The position numbers and the translations under genes are program-made. Positions 1-8,038 of a stretch of 64,000 bases of DNA are shown piece by piece. The notes below the pieces were generated by a model. That model was given only the letters and a program-made list of their open reading frames with translations. It made no database searches and was not told the origin of the DNA. Position 1 is the stretch's first letter, and the number at the start of each line of letters is the position of its first letter. The stretch lies in assembly GCA_017557885.1 (NCBI GenBank), contig JAFYXV010000002.1:478088-542087 (forward strand), written 5' to 3'. Origin of the DNA: a bacterium. Lineage in GTDB: Bacteria; Auribacterota; UBA3054.

Positions 1-1127
1 ACCATCCCTGGCGGGATTATTCGAAGAAGAACGATTTCGTGCTCTTCAACATGAACTACGCCATCGACCCCAACAACATCCAGGTCGGAACAGTGCATTA
101 CGCCCCCAACTCCACCAACGACTATTTGTGGGGCATGAAGAATTACGTGGACTGCTACGCGGACAACTGGTACAACTATCCCGATCTCTCCGGTCCGGCC
201 AGGTCCATGAACTGCTCGGAATGGGGAGGCGGCGTCAACCACAAGCACAAGATCTGGTGGTTCAAACATTTTCCCCAGAAGGTGGGGCTGCACAGAGGGC
301 AGGTGATGAACTGGCTCTGCGTCTATCTCAACCCCGCCAAAGCCGCCCATCCGATAGGCGTCGGGGAGACGATAGAGCAAGAGGACGTGGACCTCGCGGG
401 CTTCTTCCCCTTCTCCTTTGAGCTGCCGCCCGGCACTACCCAGGCGGTGGTAAAAGTGACGGCCGGCATCCCGGTGGAATTCGGCATTCGTAAGAAATAC
501 GTGCCCATGAACAGCCGCAACTACATGATCACGGGTCCAAACAACGCTTACGAGGAATGGACGTATCTCAGGAGCACCGAGAAAATATGGACGCTGACGG
601 AGGGCAACTGTTTCGGACAGGCGCTGACGGGAAGATGGTACATCACCTTCGGCAAAGCCTACGACTACTCCCTCTCCCGCCCCTTCGACGACAACACCAA
701 TTATGTCGTCAGCGTGGAAGCCTGGCCGAAAGTTGTTAACGCCGAACCAATGGAGCTGGAGATCACCAAGCCCCTGGAGGGCGAGCGTCTGGATTCCGCC
801 TCGCAAATTCGCTGGGAGGCCGTAAACTCTCCCTCGGACGGCTTGCTGTCTTTCAACCTTGCCTATTCCACCAACGACTTCCTCGGCCCCTGGATCGAGA
901 TCTGCGAGGACTACGCCTTCGAACTGAAATCCCCTTACAGTTGGAAATCTTTCCCGGACGGCGTCAAAAGCGACAAATCCAGGATCAGGATCATCGCCAG
1001 GGATCTCCACGGCAACGCCTGCACCAACTATTCCGGACTTTTCGGGATCCGCCTGGACCCGGTGCCGGAACCGGCCCTGGCGCTCTTTATGCTGGCTCTT
1101 TTTGGTATAATCGTTCGCAAAATTTAA
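1..1127 (+). CDS. secreted PEP-CTERM-type protein, 5' end outside the window
   Basis: The reading frame is open from position 3, so the start codon lies before the window; a GTG at 39 is internal. The visible part (about 375 residues) has a first domain with many Trp/Tyr residues, a C-terminal Fn3-like stretch (about 240-340) and a terminal anchor 'VPEPALALFMLALFGIIVRKI'-like block: PEP motif, hydrophobic segment, RK. This is the layout of exosortase-type sorting signals, so the protein is probably exported and processed at the cell surface. The 'YNYPDL..GPAR...WGGG...WWFKHFPQK.G' stretch resembles the C-terminal part of the protein at 32653-33924, so the two share a domain. The function of that domain is not recognised. 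Confidence 0.75.
   Translation, partial: HPWRDYSKKNDFVLFNMNYAIDPNNIQVGTVHYAPNSTNDYLWGMKNYVDCYADNWYNYPDLSGPARSMNCSEWGGGVNHKHKIWWFKHFPQKVGLHRGQVMNWLCVYLNPAKAAHPIGVGETIEQEDVDLAGFFPFSFELPPGTTQAVVKVTAGIPVEFGIRKKYVPMNSRNYMITGPNNAYEEWTYLRSTEKIWTLTEGNCFGQALTGRWYITFGKAYDYSLSRPFDDNTNYVVSVEAWPKVVNAEPMELEITKPLEGERLDSASQIRWEAVNSPSDGLLSFNLAYSTNDFLGPWIEICEDYAFELKSPYSWKSFPDGVKSDKSRIRIIARDLHGNACTNYSGLFGIRLDPVPEPALALFMLALFGIIVRKI
1101..1111 (+). promoter_or_regulatory. extended -10 promoter for pckG
   Basis: TTTGGTATAAT has a perfect -10 hexamer (1106-1111) with an extended TG, inside the last codons of the upstream gene and 44 bases before the pckG ATG. There is no good -35. The same element recurs before other genes in the window. 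Confidence 0.55.
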
Positions 1128-1154
1128 AGTTCTACTCTCTTTGAGGATACATTC

Positions 1155-3113
1155 ATGGCAATTGTCAAAACACCAAAATTCACCAACGAAAAAGTTTTCG
1201 CTTGGGTCGACAAATGGAACAAAGTCTGCACCCCCGACAAGATCGTTGTCGTAAAGGGGACAAAAGAAGAGCATCTTTCTATCTGCGAAATGATGGTTAA
1301 AAAAGGCCAGTTCATAAAGCTGGATCCCAAGAAGCGCCCCGACTGCTACCTGGCCAGATCGCATGAAAGCGACGTGGCTAGAGTGGAAGGCCGCACCTTC
1401 ATCTGTTCAAAATCTGAAATAGACGCCGGCCCGACCAACCACTGGATGGACCCCGAGGAAATGAAGAAACGGATGCTGAAGGCTTACTCCGGCTGCATGA
1501 AGGGCCGCACGATGTACGTTATACCCTACGCCATGGGCCCCATCGGCAACCCCATAACCCAGTACGGCATCGAAATAACCGACTCGCCTTACGTGGTCGT
1601 CAACATGAACATCATGACCAGGACCGGCTCCGACGTATTGAAACACCTCGGCAAGGACGGCTCGTTTATCCCCTGCATCCATTCCGTCGGCGCGCCTTTG
1701 AAAAAAGGCCAGAAGGACGTCGCCTGGCCCTGCGCCAAAAAGATCGAGGACAAATATATCACCCAGTTCCCGGAAGACGGCGAGATCTGGTCCTTCGGCT
1801 CAGGCTACGGCGGCAACGCGCTCCTGGGGAAGAAGTGCTTCGCTCTGCGCATCGCCAGCAAGCTGGCTAAGGACCAGGGCTGGATGGCCGAGCACATGCT
1901 GATCCTGACTTTGACTTCGCCAGAAAAGAAGCAGTATCACGTGACGGCCGCTTTCCCCTCGGCCTGCGGCAAGACCAACCTTGCCATGATGCTGCCGAAA
2001 TTGCCGGGCTGGAAGCTGCAGACTATCGGCGACGACATCGCCTGGCTCAAGCCCGGATCTGACGGCCGCCTTTACGCCATCAACCCCGAGAACGGCTTCT
2101 TCGGCGTCGCTCCCGGCACTTCCAACGACTCCAACCCGAACGCCCTGAAATCCTGCAAGAAGGGCACGATCTTCACCAACGTCGTCTTGACTCCCGACGG
2201 CGACATCTGGTGGGAGGACATGGGCGTCAAGGCGCCCAAGGAAGGCGTTGACTGGAAAGGCAACCCCTGCTACGTCTGCGCGGACGACCCCTACCGCATG
2301 GGGCCCAAGCCCGGCATGACCAAAAAGGAGATCAAGGAGCTGGGCTACGTGGCGGCGCACAAGAACAGCCGCTTCACCGCCCCCGCCGAGAACTGCCCGG
2401 TCCTGGACAAGGCCGGCTTCAACGGGCTCTATAAAGGCAAACCCACCGGCGTGCCTATCGACGCCATACTCTTCGGCGGCCGCAGGCCTTCCACCATTCC
2501 TCTGGTCAACGAGGCCAAGAGCTGGACCCACGGCGTCTTTTTGGGCTCCGCCGCCGGCTCCGAAGTGACCGCCGCGGTCATCTCCGACCAGATCGGAAAA
2601 GTCCGCCGCGACCCGATGGCCATGCTGCCCTTCTTCGGCTACAACGTCGCCGACTATTTCCAGCACTGGCTCGAGATGGAGCGCACCTCCCCCGACGCGA
2701 CGAAGCTTCCCAGGATCTATTTCGTCAACTGGTTCCGCAAGACCAGTGACGGCAAATTCATGTGGCCGGGCTTCGGCGACAACAGCCGCGTCCTGAAGTG
2801 GATCTGCCAGAGGATCGAAGGCAAGGTGAAAGCCAACGAGACCGCCATCGGAAACCTGCCTTTCGCCAAGGACATAGACCTTACGAATAACGAGGGCAGG
2901 GAGGGCTTCACCGTCGATCCCAAGATGCTCTCGGAGATCTTGAAGGTCGATGTGGAAGGCTGGAAGAAAGAGATCGCCACGGTGGGCGCCTCCTACGACG
3001 AATACGACGCCAAACCCTCGAAGGACAGCCAAGTTATCTCCAAGACCGCCCACCGGGTACCCAAGGCCCTGCGCCAGGTCCTGGCGGATGTTGCGGCGGG
3101 GCTTGAAATCTAG
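1155..3113 (+). CDS. pckG: phosphoenolpyruvate carboxykinase (GTP)
   Basis: Converts oxaloacetate and GTP to PEP, CO2 and GDP; in anaerobes it often runs toward oxaloacetate for fermentation. The 652 residues are slightly longer than the usual 600-620. The GTP-class signature FPSACGKTN lies at about 267-275 and carries the hyper-reactive Cys271 and the P-loop Lys273. Further family blocks are 'GDDIAWLKP', 'NPENGFFGVAPGT' and 'ILFGGRRPSTIPLV'. The ATG at 1155 follows GAGGA at normal spacing. The gene has its own promoter and appears monocistronic. The ATP-class enzyme is excluded by these motifs. Confidence 0.97.
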   Translation: MAIVKTPKFTNEKVFAWVDKWNKVCTPDKIVVVKGTKEEHLSICEMMVKKGQFIKLDPKKRPDCYLARSHESDVARVEGRTFICSKSEIDAGPTNHWMDPEEMKKRMLKAYSGCMKGRTMYVIPYAMGPIGNPITQYGIEITDSPYVVVNMNIMTRTGSDVLKHLGKDGSFIPCIHSVGAPLKKGQKDVAWPCAKKIEDKYITQFPEDGEIWSFGSGYGGNALLGKKCFALRIASKLAKDQGWMAEHMLILTLTSPEKKQYHVTAAFPSACGKTNLAMMLPKLPGWKLQTIGDDIAWLKPGSDGRLYAINPENGFFGVAPGTSNDSNPNALKSCKKGTIFTNVVLTPDGDIWWEDMGVKAPKEGVDWKGNPCYVCADDPYRMGPKPGMTKKEIKELGYVAAHKNSRFTAPAENCPVLDKAGFNGLYKGKPTGVPIDAILFGGRRPSTIPLVNEAKSWTHGVFLGSAAGSEVTAAVISDQIGKVRRDPMAMLPFFGYNVADYFQHWLEMERTSPDATKLPRIYFVNWFRKTSDGKFMWPGFGDNSRVLKWICQRIEGKVKANETAIGNLPFAKDIDLTNNEGREGFTVDPKMLSEILKVDVEGWKKEIATVGASYDEYDAKPSKDSQVISKTAHRVPKALRQVLADVAAGLEI

Positions 3114-3131
3114 CCGGGTATTTGGTAATAT
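3103..3131 (+). promoter_or_regulatory. sigma70-type promoter for the small gene at 3141
   Basis: TTGAAA (3103-3108), 17-base spacer, TAATAT (3126-3131) with TTTGG in front. It overlaps the pckG stop codon. Transcription would begin at about 3138, only a few bases before the ATG at 3141, so the mRNA may be almost leaderless. Confidence 0.5.
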
Positions 3132-3140
3132 ATCCTTCCT

Positions 3141-3425
3141 ATGAATTGTGATATGTGTTTTTCCATCAAGCTCCGTCAGGACAGGGACGGCCTTTTTTGC
3201 GCCCTTTGCCCTGAACTGGGCCTAATGGCAAACGGCAGGAACAGAGCGGAAGCTTCCGACCGCCTCACCTCCCTCATCATGGAGTGGCTCGAGCGCCGGC
3301 AGTCTTTCGACAAGGACAGGGAGCATCTCCCCTCCGTTTCCGGGAGCGACTACGACGTCTTCCCGCTTTCCACGGGGCAGGAGACCAAGCTTCTGATCGT
3401 TCCCAAAGACCGTTTGCTGAACTGA
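3141..3425 (+). CDS. small HicB-like fold protein
   Basis: A 94-residue protein. The segment 'FSIKLRQDRDGLFCALCPEL' followed by a short strand and the helix 'NRAEASDRLTSLIMEWLERR' matches the layout of HicB-like antitoxin N-terminal domains (beta-beta-beta-alpha with '..DG.y.A.cPEL......tr.EA...l'). No HicA partner lies beside it, and it is followed at 37 bases by pdxJ. It may be a stand-alone HicB-fold regulator or a lineage-specific protein. An ATG at 3153 is an alternative start. The family assignment is by pattern only. Confidence 0.55.
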   Translation: MNCDMCFSIKLRQDRDGLFCALCPELGLMANGRNRAEASDRLTSLIMEWLERRQSFDKDREHLPSVSGSDYDVFPLSTGQETKLLIVPKDRLLN

Positions 3426-3462
3426 GGGAAAAATTAACCATAAAAAATTTTATTGATCTGCT

Positions 3463-4173
3463 TTGAAACTGGGCGTTAACATTGATCACGTGGCTACCCT
3501 GCGCCAGGCGCGGGGAGGCCAGTCTCCGGAGCCCGTCTTTGCCGCCGCTTTGGCGGAACAGGCCGGCGCCTCCGGGATCACGGTGCATTTGCGTGAAGAT
3601 CGCCGCCACATCCAGGATCGCGACGTTTTCCTTCTGAAGGAGACCGTTCAGACGAAACTTAACCTGGAGATGGCCGTGAACGCCGAGGTCATGGAAGTGG
3701 CTCTGCAAGTTAAGCCTCACTGCGCTTGTCTGGTCCCCGAAAGACGCCAGGAACTTACCACCGAAGGCGGTCTGGACGTGGCGGGCAGCCTCGCGCAGGT
3801 GCGCAGCTGCATCGTCAAGATGCAGAGCGTCGGCACCGTCGTGAGCCTGTTTATCGCGCCGGAAGAAGAGCAGATCATAGCGGCGGCAAAATCCGGGGCG
3901 CAGTTCGTGGAACTGCACACCGGCTCTTTTGCCAACGCTAAAGGCGAAAGCGACCAGCAGAGGGAGCTGACGCGTCTTATCGAAGCGGCGGAAAAAGCCC
4001 ATTCCCTGGGCCTGAGAGTCAACGCGGGCCACGGCCTGGACTACTTCAACGCTTCCTGGATGCACCACGTTCCCTACCTGGAAGAGCTCAACATCGGCCA
4101 CTCCATCATCTCCCGCGCCGTCTTTATTGGCCTTCCCCAGGCGGTGAAGGAGATGCTGGCCATCATCGAATGA
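3463..4173 (+). CDS. pdxJ: pyridoxine 5'-phosphate synthase
   Basis: Condenses 1-deoxy-xylulose 5-phosphate with 3-amino-1-hydroxyacetone phosphate to form pyridoxine 5'-phosphate in the DXP-dependent vitamin B6 route. The 236 residues form a TIM barrel with the family signatures '[16 protein letters not shown]' at the N-terminus, '[18 protein letters not shown]', 'VELHTGSFA', '[13 protein letters not shown]' and '[15 protein letters not shown]'. The start must be TTG (3463): an in-frame TGA sits at 3454-3456 and the conserved GVNIDHV begins four codons later. No clear Shine-Dalgarno sequence precedes it, so translation may be weak or coupled. Confidence 0.96.
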   Translation: MKLGVNIDHVATLRQARGGQSPEPVFAAALAEQAGASGITVHLREDRRHIQDRDVFLLKETVQTKLNLEMAVNAEVMEVALQVKPHCACLVPERRQELTTEGGLDVAGSLAQVRSCIVKMQSVGTVVSLFIAPEEEQIIAAAKSGAQFVELHTGSFANAKGESDQQRELTRLIEAAEKAHSLGLRVNAGHGLDYFNASWMHHVPYLEELNIGHSIISRAVFIGLPQAVKEMLAIIE

Positions 4174-4276
4174 TCTGCGTTTTTCGCATTTCAGATACAA
4201 ATTAACCAACCTCAAAATAACCAAGGCGTCCGCCCGAAGATCTATTCGCGGCGGAGTCTGAACAAAAGGAACATTT

Positions 4277-5131
4277 ATGTCCGTTATTTCCATTCAGGAA
4301 CTTCTGGAAGCCGGAGTCCATTTCGGTCACCAGAGACGCAAACGCAACCCGAAGATGATCCCTTACATCTTTGAGGAACGCAAAGGCATCCACATCATCG
4401 ACCTGAGGAAGACTCAGCGCTTCCTGGACTATGCCACCCAGTTCGCCCGTCTGGTGGCCCAAAAGGGCGGCAAAGTCCTCTTCGTCTGCACGAAGCTCCA
4501 GTCCAAGACCATCGTGGCCGAGCAGGCCAAGAACTGCCAGATGCCCTACGTGTGCGAACGCTGGCTGGGCGGCACCTTAACGAACCTCCGCACCATCCGT
4601 CAGTCCGTCCGCCGCATGAACGAGATCGAAGATCTCCAGAAGAAAGGCCTCTTCCAGCAGCTGCCCAAGAAAGAGCAGGCTGTCATGAGCAGAGAGTATG
4701 ACAAGTTCAACAAGAACCTCTGCGGTCTCAGAGACCTCCAGGAAGCTCCCGCCGCCATCTTCATCGTCGACGTCAACAAAGAACGCATCGCCGTCACCGA
4801 AGCCAAGAAACTGGGCATCCCCGTCATCGCTCTCTGCGACACCAACGGCAACCCCGACAACGCCGACTTCGTCATCCCCGGCAACGACGACACCATCAGC
4901 TCCGTGACGCTCATCACGACCACGATCGCCAAAGCCATCAACGAAGGCCGCGTCTATTTCGAGGAAGTCGAGAAGCAGCGCAAGGAGCGCGAACTCCTGG
5001 AAAAGGAACAGGAAAAAGCCCAGCAGAAGCAGCGCAGTGAAAAGCGCGGCGAAAAACGTGCTGAAAAAGAACCCAAGGCCGCTCCCAAGGAAGCCGCTGA
5101 AAGCGCTCCCCAGGAAGCCCCCAAGGAATAA
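4277..5131 (+). CDS. rpsB: 30S ribosomal protein S2
   Basis: Small-subunit protein S2. It has the conserved N-terminus 'LLEAGVHFGHQRRKRNPKM', 'YVCERWLGGTLTN' and 'IPVIALCDTNGNPD'. At 284 residues it is longer than typical because of a charged Lys/Glu/Ala-rich tail (from about residue 230) that is probably disordered. AAAGGA precedes the ATG. The order rpsB-tsf with 36 bases between is the usual bacterial arrangement. The 103 bases upstream could hold an autoregulatory leader, but I see no convincing structure there. Confidence 0.97.
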   Translation: MSVISIQELLEAGVHFGHQRRKRNPKMIPYIFEERKGIHIIDLRKTQRFLDYATQFARLVAQKGGKVLFVCTKLQSKTIVAEQAKNCQMPYVCERWLGGTLTNLRTIRQSVRRMNEIEDLQKKGLFQQLPKKEQAVMSREYDKFNKNLCGLRDLQEAPAAIFIVDVNKERIAVTEAKKLGIPVIALCDTNGNPDNADFVIPGNDDTISSVTLITTTIAKAINEGRVYFEEVEKQRKERELLEKEQEKAQQKQRSEKRGEKRAEKEPKAAPKEAAESAPQEAPKE

Positions 5132-5167
5132 CATAAAATTAACGAACAACAATACAGGAATATACAT

Positions 5168-5764
5168 ATGGCCGAAATTACTGCCAAACTGGTCAACCAA
5201 CTGCGCGAGCTTACCCAAGCCGGCATGATGGACTGCAAAAAAGCCCTGGTCGAAGCCGAGGGCGACATGGAAAAAGCCAAAGAGATCTTAAGAAAGCGCG
5301 GCGTGGCGAAAGCCGTCAAGAAGGCCACCCGCTCCACCAATGAAGGCGTCGTGGCCAGCTACATCCACTCCAACAGCAAAGTTGGCGTGCTCATCGAAGT
5401 GGCCTGCGAATCCGACTTCGTGGCCAAGAACGAACTGTTCCAGGAGATGGTCAAGGACCTGACGATCCAGATCGCCTCCATGGCTCCCCAGTACGTTTCC
5501 CGCGAACAGGTCCCCGCCGAAGTGGTCGAGAAGGAAAAAGCCTTCTACCGCGAGGAAGTGGCCAACAAGCCCGCCAACATCCAGGACAAGATCATCGAAG
5601 GCAAACTCGAGAAATTCTATTCCGAGATCTGCCTCGTTGACCAGCCCTTCGTGAAAGACGACAAGATAAAGATCAATGATCTCATCAAAGGCGTCATCGC
5701 GAAGCTGGGCGAGAACATGGTCGTTCGCCGCTTCGTCCGTTACCAGGTCGGCGAAGAGCTGTAA
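5168..5764 (+). CDS. tsf: elongation factor Ts
   Basis: Guanine-nucleotide exchange factor for EF-Tu. It has the UBA-like N-terminus 'LVNQLRELTQAGMMDCKKAL', followed by 'VGVLIEVACESDFVAKN', the core TDFVAxN-type motif here as SDFVAKN. At 198 residues it is the short form, lacking part of the second C-terminal subdomain, as seen in several phyla. It is co-transcribed with rpsB and ends at a strong terminator. Confidence 0.97.
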   Translation: MAEITAKLVNQLRELTQAGMMDCKKALVEAEGDMEKAKEILRKRGVAKAVKKATRSTNEGVVASYIHSNSKVGVLIEVACESDFVAKNELFQEMVKDLTIQIASMAPQYVSREQVPAEVVEKEKAFYREEVANKPANIQDKIIEGKLEKFYSEICLVDQPFVKDDKIKINDLIKGVIAKLGENMVVRRFVRYQVGEEL

Positions 5765-5770
5765 ATCATT

Positions 5771-5803
5771 AAAAAGAGCGCCCCGCGAGGCGCTCTTTTT
5801 TTT
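5771..5803 (+). terminator. rho-independent terminator of rpsB-tsf
   Basis: Stem AGAGCGCC (5775-5782) / GGCGCTCT (5789-5796), six-base loop, then a run of eight T. It separates tsf from pyrH, which lies 65 bases downstream. Confidence 0.93.
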
Positions 5804-5828
5804 AAGCTAAAACTAAAAAAGAGATCCT

Positions 5829-6533
5829 ATGCAATTCAAACGCGTGCTGCTGAAACTCAGCGGAGAAGTTCTGGGCGGCGCTTCCGGAACGGGCCTTGAT
5901 CCGGAAGCTTTGAGCCGGGTGGCCAAAGAGATCAAAGAAGCGGCCGAGACCAAAACAGAGATCGCCATCGTCGTGGGCGGCGGCAATTTCTTCCGCGGGC
6001 TTTCGGAAAAGGGCCACAAAATGGACCGCGTGTCCGCCGATTACATCGGCATGCTGGGGACCGTCATGAACGCCCTGGCTCTGAAAGATTTTCTTACGGC
6101 GGAAGGCGTGGCGGCGGAAGTCATGTCGGCTGTCGAGATGCCGCGCCTAGCCAACCTCGTCCAGCCCCTGAAAGCGAAAAAATGGCTTGCCAAGGGCAAG
6201 ATCGTCATCTTCGCTGGCGGCACGGGACACCCCTTCTTCTCTACCGACACCACGGCGGCCTTGAGAGCGGCCGAAGTGGGCGCGGAAGTCGTCATGAAAG
6301 GCACGAAAGTGGACGGCGTTTACACAGCGGACCCAATGAAGGACGCGTCTGCCAAAAGGCTGCCCGAACTCACCTACGACGAAGTTCTGGAAAAGCGCCT
6401 GAACGTCATGGATCTCACTTCCATCACGATGTGCCGCCAGAACGGCATCAAGATCATGGTCTTCGACATGCGCGCTCCCGGAAACATTGCGAAAGTTCTG
6501 AGGGGCGAAGCGAACTGTTCCATCATAAGCTGA
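5829..6533 (+). CDS. pyrH: UMP kinase
   Basis: Phosphorylates UMP to UDP in pyrimidine nucleotide synthesis; a hexameric amino-acid-kinase-fold enzyme. The 234 residues carry 'LLKLSGEVLGG', the glycine-rich 'IVVGGGNFFRG', 'FAGGTGHPFFSTDT' and 'TKVDGVYTADP'. It follows the terminator of rpsB-tsf, so it either relies on read-through or has its own promoter (GCTAAAAC at about 5806 resembles the window's -10 element). The ATG follows AAAGAGAT. frr, which often follows pyrH, is absent here. Confidence 0.96.
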   Translation: MQFKRVLLKLSGEVLGGASGTGLDPEALSRVAKEIKEAAETKTEIAIVVGGGNFFRGLSEKGHKMDRVSADYIGMLGTVMNALALKDFLTAEGVAAEVMSAVEMPRLANLVQPLKAKKWLAKGKIVIFAGGTGHPFFSTDTTAALRAAEVGAEVVMKGTKVDGVYTADPMKDASAKRLPELTYDEVLEKRLNVMDLTSITMCRQNGIKIMVFDMRAPGNIAKVLRGEANCSIIS

Positions 6534-6560
6534 AAATTTAACGCTAAAAGGAGTTCAACT

Positions 6561-6938
6561 ATGACCGAACTGAAATTCTACCAATGCAAACACTGCGGCA
6601 ACATCATTGCTTTCGCCAAATCGAGCGGCGTTCCCGTCGTCTGCTGCGGCGAAAAAATGGAGGAACTCGTTCCCAACACCACCGACGCTTCGGTTGAAAA
6701 ACACGTGCCGGTAGTTTCCATCGAAGGGAACAAAGTCACCGTATCCGTCGGCTCCGCGCCCCATCCCATGACGGAAGCGCATTACATCGAATGGATCGCC
6801 ATCCAGACCAAGAACGGCAACCAGAGGAAGGCCCTGACGCCTTCTGACGAGCCGAAGGCTGAGTTCCCTCTCCTGCCCGGCGACGAAGTCATCCAGGCCC
6901 TGGCTTACTGCAATCTGCACGGCCTTTGGAAAAAGTAA
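6561..6938 (+). CDS. dfx: desulfoferrodoxin (2Fe superoxide reductase)
   Basis: Reduces superoxide to hydrogen peroxide in the cytoplasm of anaerobes, with electrons usually from rubredoxin. The 125 residues contain both iron sites. The centre I ligands are C9, C12, C28 and C29. The centre II ligands H48 (in EKHVP), H68, H74, C117 and H120 are all present, as is the catalytic Lys47. AAAGGAG lies upstream. It starts 27 bases after pyrH and may be co-transcribed with it. The assignment is firm because every metal ligand is present. Confidence 0.96.
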   Translation: MTELKFYQCKHCGNIIAFAKSSGVPVVCCGEKMEELVPNTTDASVEKHVPVVSIEGNKVTVSVGSAPHPMTEAHYIEWIAIQTKNGNQRKALTPSDEPKAEFPLLPGDEVIQALAYCNLHGLWKK

Positions 6939-6942
6939 TTAG

Positions 6943-7377
6943 ATGAGGCCTGCTCATTTTGCCAGGTTGGCGATCGTAATGGCCCTGTTTTTCGCCGCGG
7001 GGCATCTGATTTACGCCGGGGCGCTCTATACGGCCAAAGACGATCAAGCGAAGATCGAAAAGGTCGAGACGACGCGCCAGGCGGCGCCCTTCGCCCTCGA
7101 TATTCTTCTTGTCCTGGGAGTTTATTTCACGGGGCTTCTGGCCTCTTCGGTCAAGAAGTCCCCTAATATTATTTCCCGCAAGCGCCAGTACACGATCCTC
7201 TGCTTCTTGCTGCTGGTTTTCTTGGCGCTCATTATCTGGCGGACCGGACAGGAGCCGCTTATACGTCCCATAATGAGGCGCCACGTCTTCATGGCGGTGG
7301 TCTTCGCGCTTTTGGGCCTTTACAATAAACGGCACTTCGCCCTGACAAAGGAAGAGGAGGCCGAATATGAAAGGTAA
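6943..7377 (+). CDS. small integral membrane protein
   Basis: A 144-residue protein with four likely membrane segments (about 8-28, 49-68, 82-102 and 112-128) and a charged C-terminal tail. No family is recognised. It begins four bases after dfx and overlaps the next gene (a lipoprotein) by 11 bases, so the three are probably translated from one message. Confidence 0.7.
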   Translation: MRPAHFARLAIVMALFFAAGHLIYAGALYTAKDDQAKIEKVETTRQAAPFALDILLVLGVYFTGLLASSVKKSPNIISRKRQYTILCFLLLVFLALIIWRTGQEPLIRPIMRRHVFMAVVFALLGLYNKRHFALTKEEEAEYER

Positions 7378-8038
7378 ACTGCTGTTCTTTTTGGCTTCCG
7401 TTTTCCTGCTCGTTTCCTGCGCGACCGTTGCCCCAGAACCGGACGACACGCCCGCTTTCGGCCCGGACCGGAAGGAAAACGCGGTGAAGGAGATCAGGGA
7501 AAACAAAAATAAAAACGCCGGAAGCGTGTTCCGCTACAGCGTCGATCTGGAAATAGAAACGCTCGACCAGGGCAAGCAGAAGATCGCCGCCATGGCGCTC
7601 TGGCAGCCGGATCAGGCGGTCCGCTGGCGTCTGAAATACATGGGCTACACCTTTTTCTCGGCCCTCGGCAACAAGGACGTCTGGCTGCTTTTCCTGGAGG
7701 ACGCCGGCATCGTTTACACCTGCCCGGCCTCCCGTTTGCAAAACGTGCGGGCTCCCAATATTCCGCCCTTGGCCTGGAAAGTGCTTTACCAATCTTTGGG
7801 CGGCTTCTGCCCCGAAGTCGGGCGCATTAAAAAAGCCTATGAAAGCGGCGGCCGGGTGGTCATAGAGACCGCCGACGGAAAACTCTCCTACGACCAGCTG
7901 TTCCTTCCCGCTTTCGGATGGTGGGAAGCGCCCTCCGGGGAAAAATGCCTGGCCAGTTTCAGCAAGCCTGAAGCGGTCAACGCCCCGCACGCCTTCGAGC
8001 CCTGCACCAACAAATACCGGGTGCTCCCCCTGCAGTAG
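7367..8038 (+). CDS. outer-membrane-type lipoprotein, LolB-like in outline
   Basis: A 223-residue protein with a type II signal peptide, 'LLFFLASVFLLVSC'; the lipidated Cys is about residue 18. The mature part is a single beta-rich domain ('FRYSVDLEIETLDQGKQKIA', 'VRWRLKYMGYTFFSAL'). The size, a strand pattern that begins with substrate-type 'V.F.Y.....', and lipidation resemble LolB/DUF4292 lipoproteins, but I cannot confirm this from sequence alone. The start overlaps the upstream membrane protein by 11 bases, and the stop directly abuts rlmN. Confidence 0.7.
   Translation: MKGKLLFFLASVFLLVSCATVAPEPDDTPAFGPDRKENAVKEIRENKNKNAGSVFRYSVDLEIETLDQGKQKIAAMALWQPDQAVRWRLKYMGYTFFSALGNKDVWLLFLEDAGIVYTCPASRLQNVRAPNIPPLAWKVLYQSLGGFCPEVGRIKKAYESGGRVVIETADGKLSYDQLFLPAFGWWEAPSGEKCLASFSKPEAVNAPHAFEPCTNKYRVLPLQ

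Noticed and set aside
1800..3053. 417-codon open frame on the minus strand opposite pckG
   Set aside because: It is the complement of a highly conserved GC-rich gene; the translation is Gly/Val/Arg-rich without motifs or a ribosome binding site.
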